64,000 bases of DNA from Microbacterium radiodurans (GCF_008710705.1 NZ_VYRZ01000001.1:248001-312000); one strand, 5' to 3'. Shown: positions 8,582 through 17,003, counted from the stretch's first letter. The notes: generated by a model from the letters alone, not told the origin. A program made the numbers and translations.

Positions 8582-8654
8582 CCGTTCTCAGGAGAAACCG
8601 GCCCAGCCCGACTCGGGAGCAGCCGCGCACCCGATCGATCCTGACTCCGTGCAC
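8582..8654. repeat. 73-bp direct repeat, copy 1
   Basis: This copy runs from CCGTTCTCAGGAG to TCCGTGCAC. It is identical to the copy at 8748-8820 except for one C/T difference near the end. Confidence 0.9.
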
Positions 8655-8747
8655 GCCGACGAGCCACCGCGCCCGAGCACCCGGGCGCGCTCCGACACCC
8701 GGACGCGCTCCGAGCACACACCGGGCACGGCACATGTGACGGCGACA

Positions 8748-8820
8748 CCGTTCTCAGGAGAAACCGGCCCAGCCCGACTCGGGAGCAGCCGCGCACCCGA
8801 TCGATCCTGATTCCGTGCAC
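8748..8820. repeat. 73-bp direct repeat, copy 2
   Basis: This is the second copy, 166 bp downstream of the first with one mismatch. It contains a near-palindromic CCCGACTCGGGA core. Confidence 0.9.
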
Positions 8821-8861
8821 CGCGGGGGCGGCCACCGGACTCGGTCGTTCCCGGGGTACGA

Positions 8862-8899
8862 CGAAGCCCCCGTCCCGAGAGATCGGAACGGGGGCTTCG
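8862..8899 (-). terminator. hairpin terminator of rpmB-rpmG-rpsN
   Basis: The stem of 16 paired positions with one mismatch (CGAAGCCCCCGTCCCG and its near-complement) has a 6-nt loop. It lies about 54 nt after the rpsN stop, beyond the tandem duplication. Confidence 0.8.
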
Positions 8900-8900
8900 A

Positions 8901-8964
8901 GATGCTCGACGCGGGCTGGCTTACCAGCTCGAGATGCTCGACGCGGGCTGGCTTACCAGCTCGA
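8901..8964. repeat. 32-bp tandem duplication over the rpsN 3' end
   Basis: Two exact 32-bp units lie at 8901-8932 and 8933-8964. The second contains the rpsN stop codon and last codons; the first is a downstream duplicate pushing the terminator further away. Confidence 0.9.
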
Positions 8965-9258
8965 CTTGGTCACACCGGGCAGCTCGCCCTTGTGCGCCAT
9001 GTCGCGGAAGCGGACACGTGAGATGCCGAACTTCGAGAGGTGGCCACGGGGGCGACCGTCGATGGCGTCGCGCTTGCGCACGCGCACCGGCGACGCGTTG
9101 CGCGGCAGCTTCTGCAGACCGACGCGCGCGGCCTCGCGGGCCTCGTCGGTCGCGTTCGGGTCGACGAGGGTCTTCTTCAGCTCGGCACGCTTCTCGGCGT
9201 AGCGGGCGACGACCTCTTCGCGCTGGTTGTTGCGCGCGATCTTGCTCTTCTTAGCCAT
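8953..9258 (-). CDS. rpsN: 30S ribosomal protein S14, zinc-free type
   Basis: The protein has 101 residues, the long S14 form. It ends with [21 protein letters not shown] and lacks the CxxC pairs of the zinc-binding short form. It binds 16S rRNA in the small-subunit head. It is the last gene of rpmB-rpmG-rpsN; ATG 9258 follows the rpmG stop by 4 nt. In mycobacteria such cysteine-free paralogues are Zur-repressed spares, but no AT-rich Zur site is visible upstream of rpmB here, so it could equally be the housekeeping copy. Confidence 0.95.
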   Translation of the reverse strand: MAKKSKIARNNQREEVVARYAEKRAELKKTLVDPNATDEAREAARVGLQKLPRNASPVRVRKRDAIDGRPRGHLSKFGISRVRFRDMAHKGELPGVTKSSW

Positions 9259-9262
9259 GAGA

Positions 9263-9433
9263 TCAGCGCTCCTCTCGGAATTCGACGTGCTTGCGGACCA
9301 CCGGGTCGTACTTCTTCAGCACGATGCGGTCGGGGTTGTTGCGACGGTTCTTGCGCGTCACGTAGGTGTACCCCGTGCCTGCGGTCGAACGCAGCTTGAT
9401 GATCGGACGGACGTCCTGAGCCTTCTTCGCCAT
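9263..9433 (-). CDS. rpmG: 50S ribosomal protein L33, cysteine-free
   Basis: The 56-residue protein starts [19 protein letters not shown] and contains [14 protein letters not shown], as in L33. The four zinc-ligand cysteines of the other L33 type are absent. It lies in the large subunit near the E site. Its ATG shares one base with the rpmB stop (TAATG), indicating translational coupling. The adjacent S14 is also zinc-free, so the cluster makes zinc-independent ribosomal proteins. Confidence 0.95.
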   Translation of the reverse strand: MAKKAQDVRPIIKLRSTAGTGYTYVTRKNRRNNPDRIVLKKYDPVVRKHVEFREER

Positions 9434-9669
9434 TAGAGCTTCACACCCTTCGCGATGAGGTCCTTCACGACCGACTCGATGCCGCGGGCGTCGATGACCT
9501 TGATGCCCTTAGCCGAGACGTTCAGCGTGATCTTGCGACCAAGCGAAGGAACGTAGTAGGTCTTCTTCTGCACGTTCGGGTCGAAGCGGCGCTTCGTCCG
9601 GCGGTGCGAGTGCGAGATGTTGTGACCGAAGCCGGGAACTGCTCCGGTCACCTGGCACACTGCTGCCAT
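9433..9669 (-). CDS. rpmB: 50S ribosomal protein L28
   Basis: The 78-residue protein begins [29 protein letters not shown], the L28 signature (first part quoted across the conserved N terminus), followed by [16 protein letters not shown] single Cys remains at position 5, so the zinc-site cysteine pattern is incomplete. It is the first gene of the ribosomal cluster, with an AGGAG site before ATG 9669. It lies 139 nt downstream of the DNA glycosylase gene on the same strand. No terminator is obvious between them, so read-through from the zinc operon is possible. Confidence 0.95.
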   Translation of the reverse strand: MAAVCQVTGAVPGFGHNISHSHRRTKRRFDPNVQKKTYYVPSLGRKITLNVSAKGIKVIDARGIESVVKDLIAKGVKL

Positions 9670-9808
9670 AGTGATTCTCCTTAGTACCGTGACACCGGAC
9701 GGTGCCACCCAAGATCCCTTGTCTGCACCCGCGCTCCATCGGGCCGTTTCCGGCCGGAAGATGAAGAGTGGGTACGTACTGCGTGCTGGAGTGCGCGCAG
9801 ACAAACAC

Positions 9809-10522
9809 TCACTCTAGCACGGCGGCACCGCGCCCCCAGCGGAACGCCGACACCGTCGGGTCGCCCGGCACCCAGAAGCGCCACGGGAACGCCGCCGTCC
9901 CCGCGACCCCGGCGACACCCACGCGCGGGCCGGTCGCGACGTCCGCGAGGGGCTCGTCGCGCAGCAGCAGCCGCGCGCGTACGCCGGCCCGCTCCGAACC
10001 CGACACCGCGTCGATGCCGTCGTGCACCGGATGCCGCAGCCCCACCGCCTCGCCGAGCCTGCCCGGTCCCCGCGCGAGGTCGCGGTCCACCCGGGCGGCC
10101 GGGCGGCGGAGCCGCGCGGCATCCACGCCCTCGACGATCTCGGCCGCGCGCAGCAGCACACCGCCCGCGACGCCGGCCGGGCCGCAGACGACATTCACGC
10201 ACGAGTGGATGCCGTGACTCAGGTACACGTAGAGGTGACCCGGCTCGCCCCACATCGTCGCGTTGCGCGCCGTCGGCCCCATCCGCGCGTGCGAGCCGGG
10301 ATCGGGGCGGTCGCCTGTGTCGCGTCCGTGGTAGGCCTCGACCTCGGTCAGCCGCGCCACGACCACCTCCGACCCGACCGACTCCGACCCGACCACCGCG
10401 TCGACCTCGACCACGAGCAGCCCGCCGAGCAGGCGCGGCGCCACCTCCACCGGCAGCGCCGCCAGCTCGGCGCGCTGCGCGTGGTGGAAGCCGGCCGGGG
10501 CGGCGGCGGATGCCCCGCTCAC
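9809..10522 (-). CDS. DNA-3-methyladenine glycosylase (AAG/MPG type)
   Basis: The 237-residue protein matches the AAG family: [14 protein letters not shown] carries the catalytic Glu, followed by [29 protein letters not shown] and a C-terminal PRVGVAG region. It excises alkylated purines, the first step of base excision repair. Its GTG at 10522 overlaps the stop of the upstream gene (GTGA), which decides the start over GTG 10543. It is the last gene of a chain of overlapping genes beginning with zur or znuA, an odd place for a repair enzyme. A functional link with zinc uptake is not suggested by the enzyme itself. Confidence 0.9.
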   Translation of the reverse strand: MSGASAAAPAGFHHAQRAELAALPVEVAPRLLGGLLVVEVDAVVGSESVGSEVVVARLTEVEAYHGRDTGDRPDPGSHARMGPTARNATMWGEPGHLYVYLSHGIHSCVNVVCGPAGVAGGVLLRAAEIVEGVDAARLRRPAARVDRDLARGPGRLGEAVGLRHPVHDGIDAVSGSERAGVRARLLLRDEPLADVATGPRVGVAGVAGTAAFPWRFWVPGDPTVSAFRWGRGAAVLE

Positions 10523-11934
10523 GGCCGGGGTGCGCTCTGACACCACGAGATGTCGAAGCCGCCGAGCGCCGAGACCTCCTCGCCGGTGCCGAGGTCGACG
10601 ATGTGCGTCTGCAGCCGCTGCGGCAGGGGCAGGAGGTACGCGTCGTACGGGTTCGAGACGGCATCGGGTGCGATGAGGAACGCGGCGTATCGGCTGCTCG
10701 GCGACACGCACGCGTGCTGCAGCAGTGCGCCGTCCGGCACGTCGAAAACGGTCCGGACGGCGCCGGACTCGTCGACCGCCGCGACGGAGGTCGACAGCAC
10801 CGTGAATCCGTCGACCTGCGACAGCACGCGGAGTGTCTCGTCGGCGTTCCCCGGCAGCGCGACGATCGACTGCGTCTCGCCCGCCGCGGGGTCGGTGACC
10901 GGCAGCGACCGCTCCTCGGCCGTCGCGAGGTCGATCGCGACGAGACCGTCGGCGCGCTGCACGATCGCCTCGGTCGACCCGCGCGCGATCCCGTCGATCG
11001 TGATCGCGTTGCCGAGCGCGACCGGTGCGCCGCCGCCGGTCGACACCAGGGTCAGCGCTCCGTCGAAGGTGAGCAGCAGCACCGCGTCGCTGCCGGGGAC
11101 GAACCGCCAGTCGTCGACCCGGGAATCGCCGCCGGCGATCTGCAGCTGGTCGGGCTCGTCGGCGGCGCGCGCCTCGGCGAGGGATGCCGTGTACAGCTCG
11201 CTCTCGCGGGTCCCGCCGCTGCCGATGTCGGCATCGGTGAAGGTGTAGCCGATGAGGTCGCCGCGGTCCGCGGACTGCAGATTCGTCACCGTCCCCGGTC
11301 CGGGCAGCGGGAGCTCCCGCGCGTTCTGCCCGTCACGATCGGTGACGGTGAGCGTCGACTCGCCCGCGTCGTCGGAGGTCACGATCGCGAGGTGGGTCGC
11401 GGTGGCGCGGAAGTCCTCGATCCGAGCGCGGGCGAACACGGGCTCCGCGTTCTCGCCGTCGAGGGTCGTGCGGAAGATCGTGTCCTCGTCGCCGCCGCGC
11501 TGCAGCAGGAACGTCTCGAGTGCGGGCGTCGTGAACCGCTCCTCGACCTCGCCGGTCGGCCCGCCGCCGAGCCCGCGCAGGCCGGAGATTCGCACCGTGT
11601 AGTCGGTGGCGTCGCGCAGCGGCAGGGCGAAGCGGATGCCGATCTGCCGCCCGGACGTGTCGACGGTGAAGTCGGCTGCGGGCTCGACCTCCACCTGGGC
11701 GGGATCGACCTCCTCGAGCGACTGCGTCGTCGTGACGATCAGGCGCGACCCCGCCGACTCGACGGCCGCCTGGGGATCGACGGTGACGTCCGTCGCCCGG
11801 GGTCCCTGCACGGTCGTGACGACCGCGCTCCCCGCTCCGACGAGGACGAGCACGCCGACGACGGCCGTCATGGCGACGACGAATCCCCGCGAGCGACGGC
11901 GCCGCGCGCGCGTGCGGCGGCCGTCAGTACTCAT
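10519..11934 (-). CDS. membrane-anchored beta-propeller-like protein
   Basis: The family was not recognised with certainty. The 471-residue protein has an Arg-rich start (RRTRARRRRSRG), one membrane helix (about residues 20-43) and a beta-rich exterior. There, short repeats such as LLQRGGDEDTIFRTTLDG and TLVSTGGGAPVALG recur, consistent with a WD40/TolB-like propeller. Two cysteines occur late (HACVS, SWCQS). It starts inside the end of the TIGR03943-type gene (11-nt overlap) and is followed by a GTGA overlap with the glycosylase, so it is translated as part of the zinc operon. A periplasm-facing binding or scaffold role is an inference. Confidence 0.7.
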   Translation of the reverse strand: MSTDGRRTRARRRRSRGFVVAMTAVVGVLVLVGAGSAVVTTVQGPRATDVTVDPQAAVESAGSRLIVTTTQSLEEVDPAQVEVEPAADFTVDTSGRQIGIRFALPLRDATDYTVRISGLRGLGGGPTGEVEERFTTPALETFLLQRGGDEDTIFRTTLDGENAEPVFARARIEDFRATATHLAIVTSDDAGESTLTVTDRDGQNARELPLPGPGTVTNLQSADRGDLIGYTFTDADIGSGGTRESELYTASLAEARAADEPDQLQIAGGDSRVDDWRFVPGSDAVLLLTFDGALTLVSTGGGAPVALGNAITIDGIARGSTEAIVQRADGLVAIDLATAEERSLPVTDPAAGETQSIVALPGNADETLRVLSQVDGFTVLSTSVAAVDESGAVRTVFDVPDGALLQHACVSPSSRYAAFLIAPDAVSNPYDAYLLPLPQRLQTHIVDLGTGEEVSALGGFDISWCQSAPRP

Positions 11935-12787
11935 AGGGGTCCTCGGGCTCGTCGATCGTCTGCACACCGGTCGCCTCGACGACCAGGCGACCGTCGCGGT
12001 CGCGGATGACACCGGTGACCGTCACCCAGTCGCCCGTCTGCGGCGATGCCTGCGTCGCTCCGCCGATCGGGATGCTCGCCGGCTGCGCGTCGATCACACA
12101 GTGAGTGATGATGAGGCGGGTCAGGCCGAAGCCGCCGTCGGCTCCGGGCGTGACGAAGCCGGTGAGGCTGATCTCGTCGCCCTCGAACGCCTCGGGGTTC
12201 GTGGCCGTGGCGAAGACGCTCGCCCATTCGCCGACGCCGAACGCGGCCGTGTCGCCCGTCGTGGCCAGCGCGATCGAGTCGGCCCCCTGGAACAGCGGCG
12301 GCGCACCGGTGTCGCGCGACATCGCGAGCTCGGCCGAGAGCGTTGCGGGCGGGGTGACGAGCACGACGGCGACGAGACCCGTCGCGATGACACCGCCGGT
12401 GCCGGCCGCCGCCGCGCCGAGCACGAGCCGCAGGCGGTCGGGGGCGGGCCGCCGCAGTGGCGACACCGGCGCGGCGCGGCGGGCGCGCCGCATCCCGCCG
12501 TCGACGTGACCGTGCGCGACGCCGTGGTCGTGCGCGTCGCCGAGATCGTGGTCGTGGGCGTCGCCGTGGTCGTGGGCGTGGTCGGCCTCCGCGCCGAGGG
12601 GGAGCGCGAAGCTCACCACGGCGCCGATCAGCGCGAGCACCGCCATCCCGATCGCGAACCACGCGGATTCGGGGTTGATGTAGAGCCCGATGCGGCCGGT
12701 CGCGGCGAGCACGACGGTCACGGCCGCGAGGGCTGCGGCCAGACCCACTCCGAAGAGCCGGGTGAGGAGCGCGGACGACCTAGACAA
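11924..12787 (-). CDS. TIGR03943/DUF1980-type permease partner, His-rich
   Basis: The 287-residue protein resembles YcgQ/TIGR03943 partners of YcgR-type permeases. Two N-terminal membrane helices (about 9-30 and 42-64) are followed by an unusual His/Asp stretch, DHAHDHGDAHDHDLG (about 68-95). Another helix and an extracytoplasmic domain follow, containing EFEGDEISLTGFV-like and LIITHCVIDAQPAS segments typical of the family. The His-rich loop should bind divalent metal. The TTG start at 12787 overlaps the permease stop by 8 nt. Transport of zinc is inferred from the Zur/Znu neighbourhood, not known for the family as a whole. Confidence 0.8.
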   Translation of the reverse strand: MSRSSALLTRLFGVGLAAALAAVTVVLAATGRIGLYINPESAWFAIGMAVLALIGAVVSFALPLGAEADHAHDHGDAHDHDLGDAHDHGVAHGHVDGGMRRARRAAPVSPLRRPAPDRLRLVLGAAAAGTGGVIATGLVAVVLVTPPATLSAELAMSRDTGAPPLFQGADSIALATTGDTAAFGVGEWASVFATATNPEAFEGDEISLTGFVTPGADGGFGLTRLIITHCVIDAQPASIPIGGATQASPQTGDWVTVTGVIRDRDGRLVVEATGVQTIDEPEDPYEY

Positions 12788-13790
12788 GGAGGTTCACCAC
12801 CCCTCCGACGGCGATCGCGAACAGGACGACGATCACGACGAGCGCGACGAGCACGCGGGTGCGGAAGGTCGTGCGCATGAGCGCGAGCATCTTGACGTCC
12901 ACGAGCGGCCCCACCAGCAGGAATGCGACGAGCGAACCGGGCGTGAAGGTCGAGGCGAACGACAGGGCGAAGAACGCGTCGACGTTCGAGCAGATCGCGA
13001 CGATCATCGCGAGGGCGATCATCGCAAGGATCGACAGGGCGGGGTTCGAGCCGATCGCCAGGAGGGCGTCGCGCGGGACGATCACCTGCACCGCGCCCGC
13101 GATGGCCGACCCGATCACGAGCGCCGGCATGACCGCCCGCAGCTCCACGACGTACTGCACGAGGCTCCGGCGTCCCTTTCCGCCCGGATCCTCGGCGGCG
13201 ATCTCGCACGCCGCGAGGAAGCGCTCGGTGAGCAGTCCGTCGGGGTCGGGATGCCGCGAGTACAGCCAGCCGATCAGGTTCGCCACGACGTAGCCGCCGA
13301 CCAGGCGGGCGATGAGGATGCCGTCGTCGAACCCGAACGCCTGGTGCGTCGTGATGATGACGATGGGGTTCACGATGGGCGCGGCGATGAGGAAGGTCAT
13401 CGTCTCGGGCACCGAGAAGCCGCGGATCATGAGGCCCCGGGCGAACGGCAGGTTGCCGCACTCGCAGACCGGCACGAGCATGCCGAGCAGCGACAGCACC
13501 GCACGGCGGGCCCAGGCTCGGCGCGGCATCCACCGCTCGATCGCACCCGGCGGGACCCACACCTGCACGATGATCGACAGCAGCACGCCCAGCATGACGA
13601 AGGGCAGCGACTCGATGAGGACGCTCAGCCCGAGGGTCAGGCCGTCCTGCGCGCGCGTCGAGAGCGCGGCACCGGGCGTGAGGAAGGCGACGACGACGAG
13701 GATCACGACCGCGGCCGCGCCGATGCCGAGCGCAGCCGTCGTGCGCGTGGCGGGCGTGGGCGCGAGCCGTGCGGTCTTAGGCGCCGTCAC
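12780..13790 (-). CDS. YcgR/DUF318-type permease
   Basis: The 336-residue integral membrane protein of COG0701 has about eight helices. Both family motifs are present: PVCECGNLP near residue 108 and AICSNVDAFFALSF near residue 268, with membrane-embedded cysteines that could carry metal or thiols. It is paired, as in many Gram-positive bacteria, with the TIGR03943 protein downstream. It overlaps the zur 3' end by 14 nt (GTG 13790), so the two are co-translated. Substrate is unproven; its position between zur and a His-rich partner argues for zinc or zinc-complex movement. Confidence 0.85.
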   Translation of the reverse strand: MTAPKTARLAPTPATRTTAALGIGAAAVVILVVVAFLTPGAALSTRAQDGLTLGLSVLIESLPFVMLGVLLSIIVQVWVPPGAIERWMPRRAWARRAVLSLLGMLVPVCECGNLPFARGLMIRGFSVPETMTFLIAAPIVNPIVIITTHQAFGFDDGILIARLVGGYVVANLIGWLYSRHPDPDGLLTERFLAACEIAAEDPGGKGRRSLVQYVVELRAVMPALVIGSAIAGAVQVIVPRDALLAIGSNPALSILAMIALAMIVAICSNVDAFFALSFASTFTPGSLVAFLLVGPLVDVKMLALMRTTFRTRVLVALVVIVVLFAIAVGGVVNLLV

Positions 13791-14193
13791 GCTCGACCGA
13801 GGGTCGCGCGGCCGAGCAGGCGGCGCAGAGCCCGAAGATGTCGACGACGTGCTCGGCGGCGGTGAACCCGTTGGCCGCGGCGGTGCGGCGGGCCCATTCC
13901 TCGACGTCGGTCGCCTGGATCTCGACGGTCAGCCCGCACGAGCGGCAGATGAGGTGGTGGTGGTGTCCGTCGCTCGAGCAGGCCCGGTAGATGGCCTCGC
14001 CCTCGGGACTCTGCAGCTGGTCGGCTTCGCCGGCAGCGGCCAGGGTCGCGAGCGCGCGGTAGACGGTCGCCAGACCGATGCCGGTGTTGTCGTCGCGGAG
14101 GGCGGCATGCAGGTCCTGAGCCGACACGAAACCGCGGGCATCCGACAATGCCGTCCGCACGCGCTCGCGCTGCCAGGTGTTCCGCTGGGCCAT
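13777..14193 (-). CDS. zur: Fur-family regulator, Zur type
   Basis: The 138-residue protein has the Fur winged helix (residues 1-80, GIGLATVYRALATL recognition helix). It also has the metal sites GHHHHLICRSCG and a C-terminal CAAC, which make the two CxxC structural zinc pairs. Gene context (znuB 46 nt upstream, permease downstream, znuCA in the same operon) points to Zur, the zinc-sensing repressor. It would repress its own operon through the site at 16950-16964, giving a negative feedback loop. Fur or peroxide-sensing PerR are less likely in this context. Confidence 0.88.
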   Translation of the reverse strand: MAQRNTWQRERVRTALSDARGFVSAQDLHAALRDDNTGIGLATVYRALATLAAAGEADQLQSPEGEAIYRACSSDGHHHHLICRSCGLTVEIQATDVEEWARRTAAANGFTAAEHVVDIFGLCAACSAARPSVERDGA

Positions 14194-14239
14194 GGCGGGG
14201 AGTCTACTCGGCGCTGCTCTGCGGCGGCTGGGTGCCCGG

Positions 14240-15115
14240 CTACGCGCCCGGCAGCGGCTGGGTGCGCTGGACGCGGCCGCGGCGCCCGCCGACGATGCGG
14301 CAGACCAGGTAGATGCCGAACGAGATCGTCGTGATGTACGGGCTCACCGGAAGCGTCCCCGCGACGGCGAGCAGGATGCCGCCCACCGCCGACACGACGC
14401 CGAAGACCGCCGCCAGCACGGGCACCGTCACCGGCCCGGTGGCGACCCGCATGGCAGCCGCGGCCGGGGTGACCAGCAGCGCCATCACGAGCAGCGCGCC
14501 GATGATGTGCACCGCCACGGCGACGATGAGCCCGAGCAGCAGCATGAAGCCGAGCGAGACGCCGACCGTGGGCACGCCCCGGGCGGCCGCCGACTGCGGG
14601 TCGAGGGAATCGAAGCGGAGCGGGCGCCAGATGAGCAGCAGGGCGAGGAGCACGAAGGCCGCGATGCCGATGAGCCAGCCGAGCTGCCCCGACTGCACCG
14701 AGACGATCTGACCGGTCAGCAGGCTGAACCGGTTGGCGCTGCGTCCGTCGTAGAGCGAGAGGAACAGGATGCCGAGACCGAGGCCGAACGGCATGAGCAC
14801 GCCGATGATCGAGTTGCGGTCGCGCGCGCGGGAGCCGAGCCAGCCGATGAGGGCGGCGGCGACGAGCGAGCCCACGATCGACCCCGACACGACGTCGGCC
14901 CCGATGAGGAGGGCTGCGGCGGCCCCGGCGAACGAGAGTTCGCTGATGCCGTGGACGGCGAAGGCCATGTCGCGCTGCAGGACGAAGACGCCGATGAGGC
15001 CGCCGACGAGGCCCAGGACGGCTCCGGCCCACACGGAGTTCTGCACGAGCGCGAGGATGTCGCCGTACACCGGGAGACCGCCGAACATGGCGTCCCAGAC
15101 GTCGGCCCAGGTCAT
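14240..15115 (-). CDS. znuB: zinc ABC transporter permease
   Basis: The 291-residue ABC-3 family permease has about eight or nine membrane helices. It has the family segments LQRDMAFAVHGISELSFAGAA and GALLVMALLVTPAAAA (each shown in part of the conserved stretches). It forms the membrane channel for Zn2+ (possibly Mn2+) import with ZnuC and ZnuA. Its ATG overlaps the znuC stop (ATGA), indicating coupled translation. It ends 46 nt before zur. Confidence 0.9.
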   Translation of the reverse strand: MTWADVWDAMFGGLPVYGDILALVQNSVWAGAVLGLVGGLIGVFVLQRDMAFAVHGISELSFAGAAAALLIGADVVSGSIVGSLVAAALIGWLGSRARDRNSIIGVLMPFGLGLGILFLSLYDGRSANRFSLLTGQIVSVQSGQLGWLIGIAAFVLLALLLIWRPLRFDSLDPQSAAARGVPTVGVSLGFMLLLGLIVAVAVHIIGALLVMALLVTPAAAAMRVATGPVTVPVLAAVFGVVSAVGGILLAVAGTLPVSPYITTISFGIYLVCRIVGGRRGRVQRTQPLPGA

Positions 15116-15915
15116 AGGTGGTCTCCGTGGTCGTGGTGGTGGTGCGAGGCGTCGGCGTCGGGGGCGCCGACGACGACGAGGCGGTCGCCGGCGCGCAGCA
15201 CAAAGACCGGCGCCCCGTAGAGGTCGGTGAGCACCGGCGAGGTGAGCACGTCCTTCGGGGTGCCGAGGGTGAACCGGCCGTTCGCGATGTAGAGGATGCG
15301 GTCGACCTTGCCGAGGACGGGATTGATGTCGTGGGTGACGAGGAGCACACCCGCGCCGGTGCGCCGGTGCTCGTCGATCAGCCGCACGACCGCCTGCTGG
15401 TTCGCCAGGTCGAGACTCGTGAGCGGCTCGTCGCACAGCAGGAGGCGCGGGTCGTCGGCGAGCGCCTGACCCACCCGCAGGCGCTGCTGCTCGCCGCCGG
15501 AGAGAACCCCGACCGGTCGATCGGCGAAGGCGCTCGCGCCGGCGGCCGCAAGCAGCCGGTCGACGCGGTCGCGGTCGCGGCGGCGGGGCAGCGGGATGCC
15601 GAAACGGTGCCCGTCCACACCGAGCGAGACGAGGTCGCGGCCGCGCAGCGCCGTGTCGGGCGGGAGCGGGCGGGCCTGCGGCAGATACCCGATCGCGCGA
15701 TTGCCGCGGCGCCGCACCGGCTGGCCGAGGGCGGTGATGGACCCCTCGCTCAGCGGCTCGAGGCCGAGGATCGCGCGCAGCAGCGTGGTCTTGCCCGAAC
15801 CGCTCGGGCCGAGGACGGCGATGAGCTCGCCCGGCTCGACGCTGAGGTCCAGTCCGCTCCACAGTTCGCGGCCGGATCGCCGCAGGGCGGCGCCGCGGAT
15901 CTCGAGCAGACTCAC
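15112..15915 (-). CDS. znuC: zinc ABC transporter ATP-binding protein, His-tailed
   Basis: The 267-residue ATPase has Walker A GPSGSGKTT (about residue 35), signature LSGGEQQRLR, Walker B LLLCDEP and the switch His in LLVTHD. It energises ZnuB. The last residues form SHHHHDHGDHL, an uncommon metal-binding tail for an ATPase. The start is GTG 15915, because GTGA overlaps the znuA stop; upstream in-frame codons would run into znuA. Together with the His-rich loops of ZnuA and the TIGR03943 protein, this is the third His/Asp tract in one operon. Confidence 0.9.
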   Translation of the reverse strand: MSLLEIRGAALRRSGRELWSGLDLSVEPGELIAVLGPSGSGKTTLLRAILGLEPLSEGSITALGQPVRRRGNRAIGYLPQARPLPPDTALRGRDLVSLGVDGHRFGIPLPRRRDRDRVDRLLAAAGASAFADRPVGVLSGGEQQRLRVGQALADDPRLLLCDEPLTSLDLANQQAVVRLIDEHRRTGAGVLLVTHDINPVLGKVDRILYIANGRFTLGTPKDVLTSPVLTDLYGAPVFVLRAGDRLVVVGAPDADASHHHHDHGDHL

Positions 15916-16928
15916 CGGGTCAGCGTACCGGCCAGCTCGTCGACGTTCTGCTGCATCCATTCGACGTAGTCGACGCCGTCGGGCATGAGCTCGGTGAACT
16001 CGAGGACCGGGATCTGCAGCGAGTCGGCGAGGTTCACGACCTCGGTCGTCTCCGCTCCGCCGGTCTGCGCATTGACGATGACGGCGCGGACGTCGCCGGC
16101 GCGGAGGATCTGCTGCGCCTCGAGCAGGGTCGCCGGGGGCACGTCCTGACCCTCCTCGACGGCTTCGCTGAAGGCGTCGGGCGTCGCGTTCTCGAGACCG
16201 GCCGCGGCGGTGAGGTACAGCGGCACGGGCTCGGTCACGAAGATGCCGTCGCCGGCGTGGTCCTGGGCGATGCCCTCCAGCGAGGTCTCGAGCCCGTCGA
16301 TCCGCTCGATCAGCGCGGCGGCGTTCGTCTCGAAGGTCTCGGCGTTCGCGGGGTCGATCTCGCCGAGCTGATGCGCGATGTCCTCGACCAGGTGCGCGAC
16401 CGTGTGCGGGTCGTACCAGACGTGCTCGTTGAAGCCCTCGATGTGGTCGTGCCCGGCGTGGTCGTGGTCGTCGCCCTCGGCGTGGTCGTCGCCCTCGGCG
16501 TGATCCTCATCGCCGTGGTCATCGCCGTGGTCGTCGTGGCCCTCGGCGCCGGGGAAGTCGTGGGAGAACTCGACCGCGGTGAGAACCGGGGCCTCGCTGC
16601 CGCTGGAGTCGACGAGTCCGTCGAGGAACGAGTCGTAGCCGCCGCCGTTCTCGATGATGAGGTCGGCCTGCGACACCGTGAGCTGGTCGCGCGCGGAGGC
16701 CTCGTACGAGTGGGGGTCCTGCGAGAGCGACGTGATGATCGAGGTGACCTCGACGGCGTCCCCGCCCACCTCCGCGGCGAGCGAGCCGTAGACGTTGGTC
16801 GAGGCGACGACCTGGACGGCACCGCCGCCGTCCTGTCCGTCGCCGGGTGCCGTCGTGCCGGCGCAGCCGGCGAGAGCGAGGGATGCGGTGGCCACGAGGG
16901 CGGCGGCGGGCAGGAGACGTCGGGTCAT
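15912..16928 (-). CDS. znuA: zinc-binding lipoprotein of an ABC transporter
   Basis: The 338-residue cluster A-I solute-binding protein has a signal peptide with lipobox LALAGC (Cys near 22). It contains TNVYGSLAAEVGGD, DPHSYE, a long His/Asp/Glu loop (about 130-165, rich in DDHGDDHG) and EHVWYDPHTV. The metal ligands are the conserved His residues of DPHS and the WYDPH region plus a late acidic residue. The His-rich loop is typical of zinc-specific ZnuA rather than manganese-binding proteins. It is the first gene of the operon; ATG 16928 lies about 7 nt after TATAGT, so translation is probably leaderless. Confidence 0.92.
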   Translation of the reverse strand: MTRRLLPAAALVATASLALAGCAGTTAPGDGQDGGGAVQVVASTNVYGSLAAEVGGDAVEVTSIITSLSQDPHSYEASARDQLTVSQADLIIENGGGYDSFLDGLVDSSGSEAPVLTAVEFSHDFPGAEGHDDHGDDHGDEDHAEGDDHAEGDDHDHAGHDHIEGFNEHVWYDPHTVAHLVEDIAHQLGEIDPANAETFETNAAALIERIDGLETSLEGIAQDHAGDGIFVTEPVPLYLTAAAGLENATPDAFSEAVEEGQDVPPATLLEAQQILRAGDVRAVIVNAQTGGAETTEVVNLADSLQIPVLEFTELMPDGVDYVEWMQQNVDELAGTLTR

Positions 16929-16935
16929 GGCATCG

Positions 16936-16964
16936 ACTATAGCGGCTACTGATAATCGTTCTCG
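16936..16964 (-). promoter_or_regulatory. znuA promoter with a Zur-like box
   Basis: On the minus strand TATAGT (16941-16936) is a good -10. A TGATAATCGTTCTCG-like site at 16950-16964 (written on the plus strand) covers the -35/spacer. It matches the actinobacterial Zur pattern TGANAANNATTNTCA in its first half and only partly in the second. Confidence 0.6.
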
Positions 16965-17003
16965 CCATCGCGGTTTCGGCCGCCCGAAGGATTCGCTCGC
17001 CCG

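Larger units (their letters stand above)
8516..8952. other. 437-bp intergenic stretch, repeat-rich
   Basis: No gene is supported here. It holds two copies of a 73-bp direct repeat (8582-8654 and 8748-8820), a terminator hairpin at 8862-8899 and most of a 32-bp tandem duplication that runs into the rpsN stop codon (8901-8964). Confidence 0.7.

Noticed and set aside
9670-9808. Zur box upstream of rpmB
   Set aside because: The gap has no AT-rich TGANAANNATTNTCA-like palindrome on either strand by eye.
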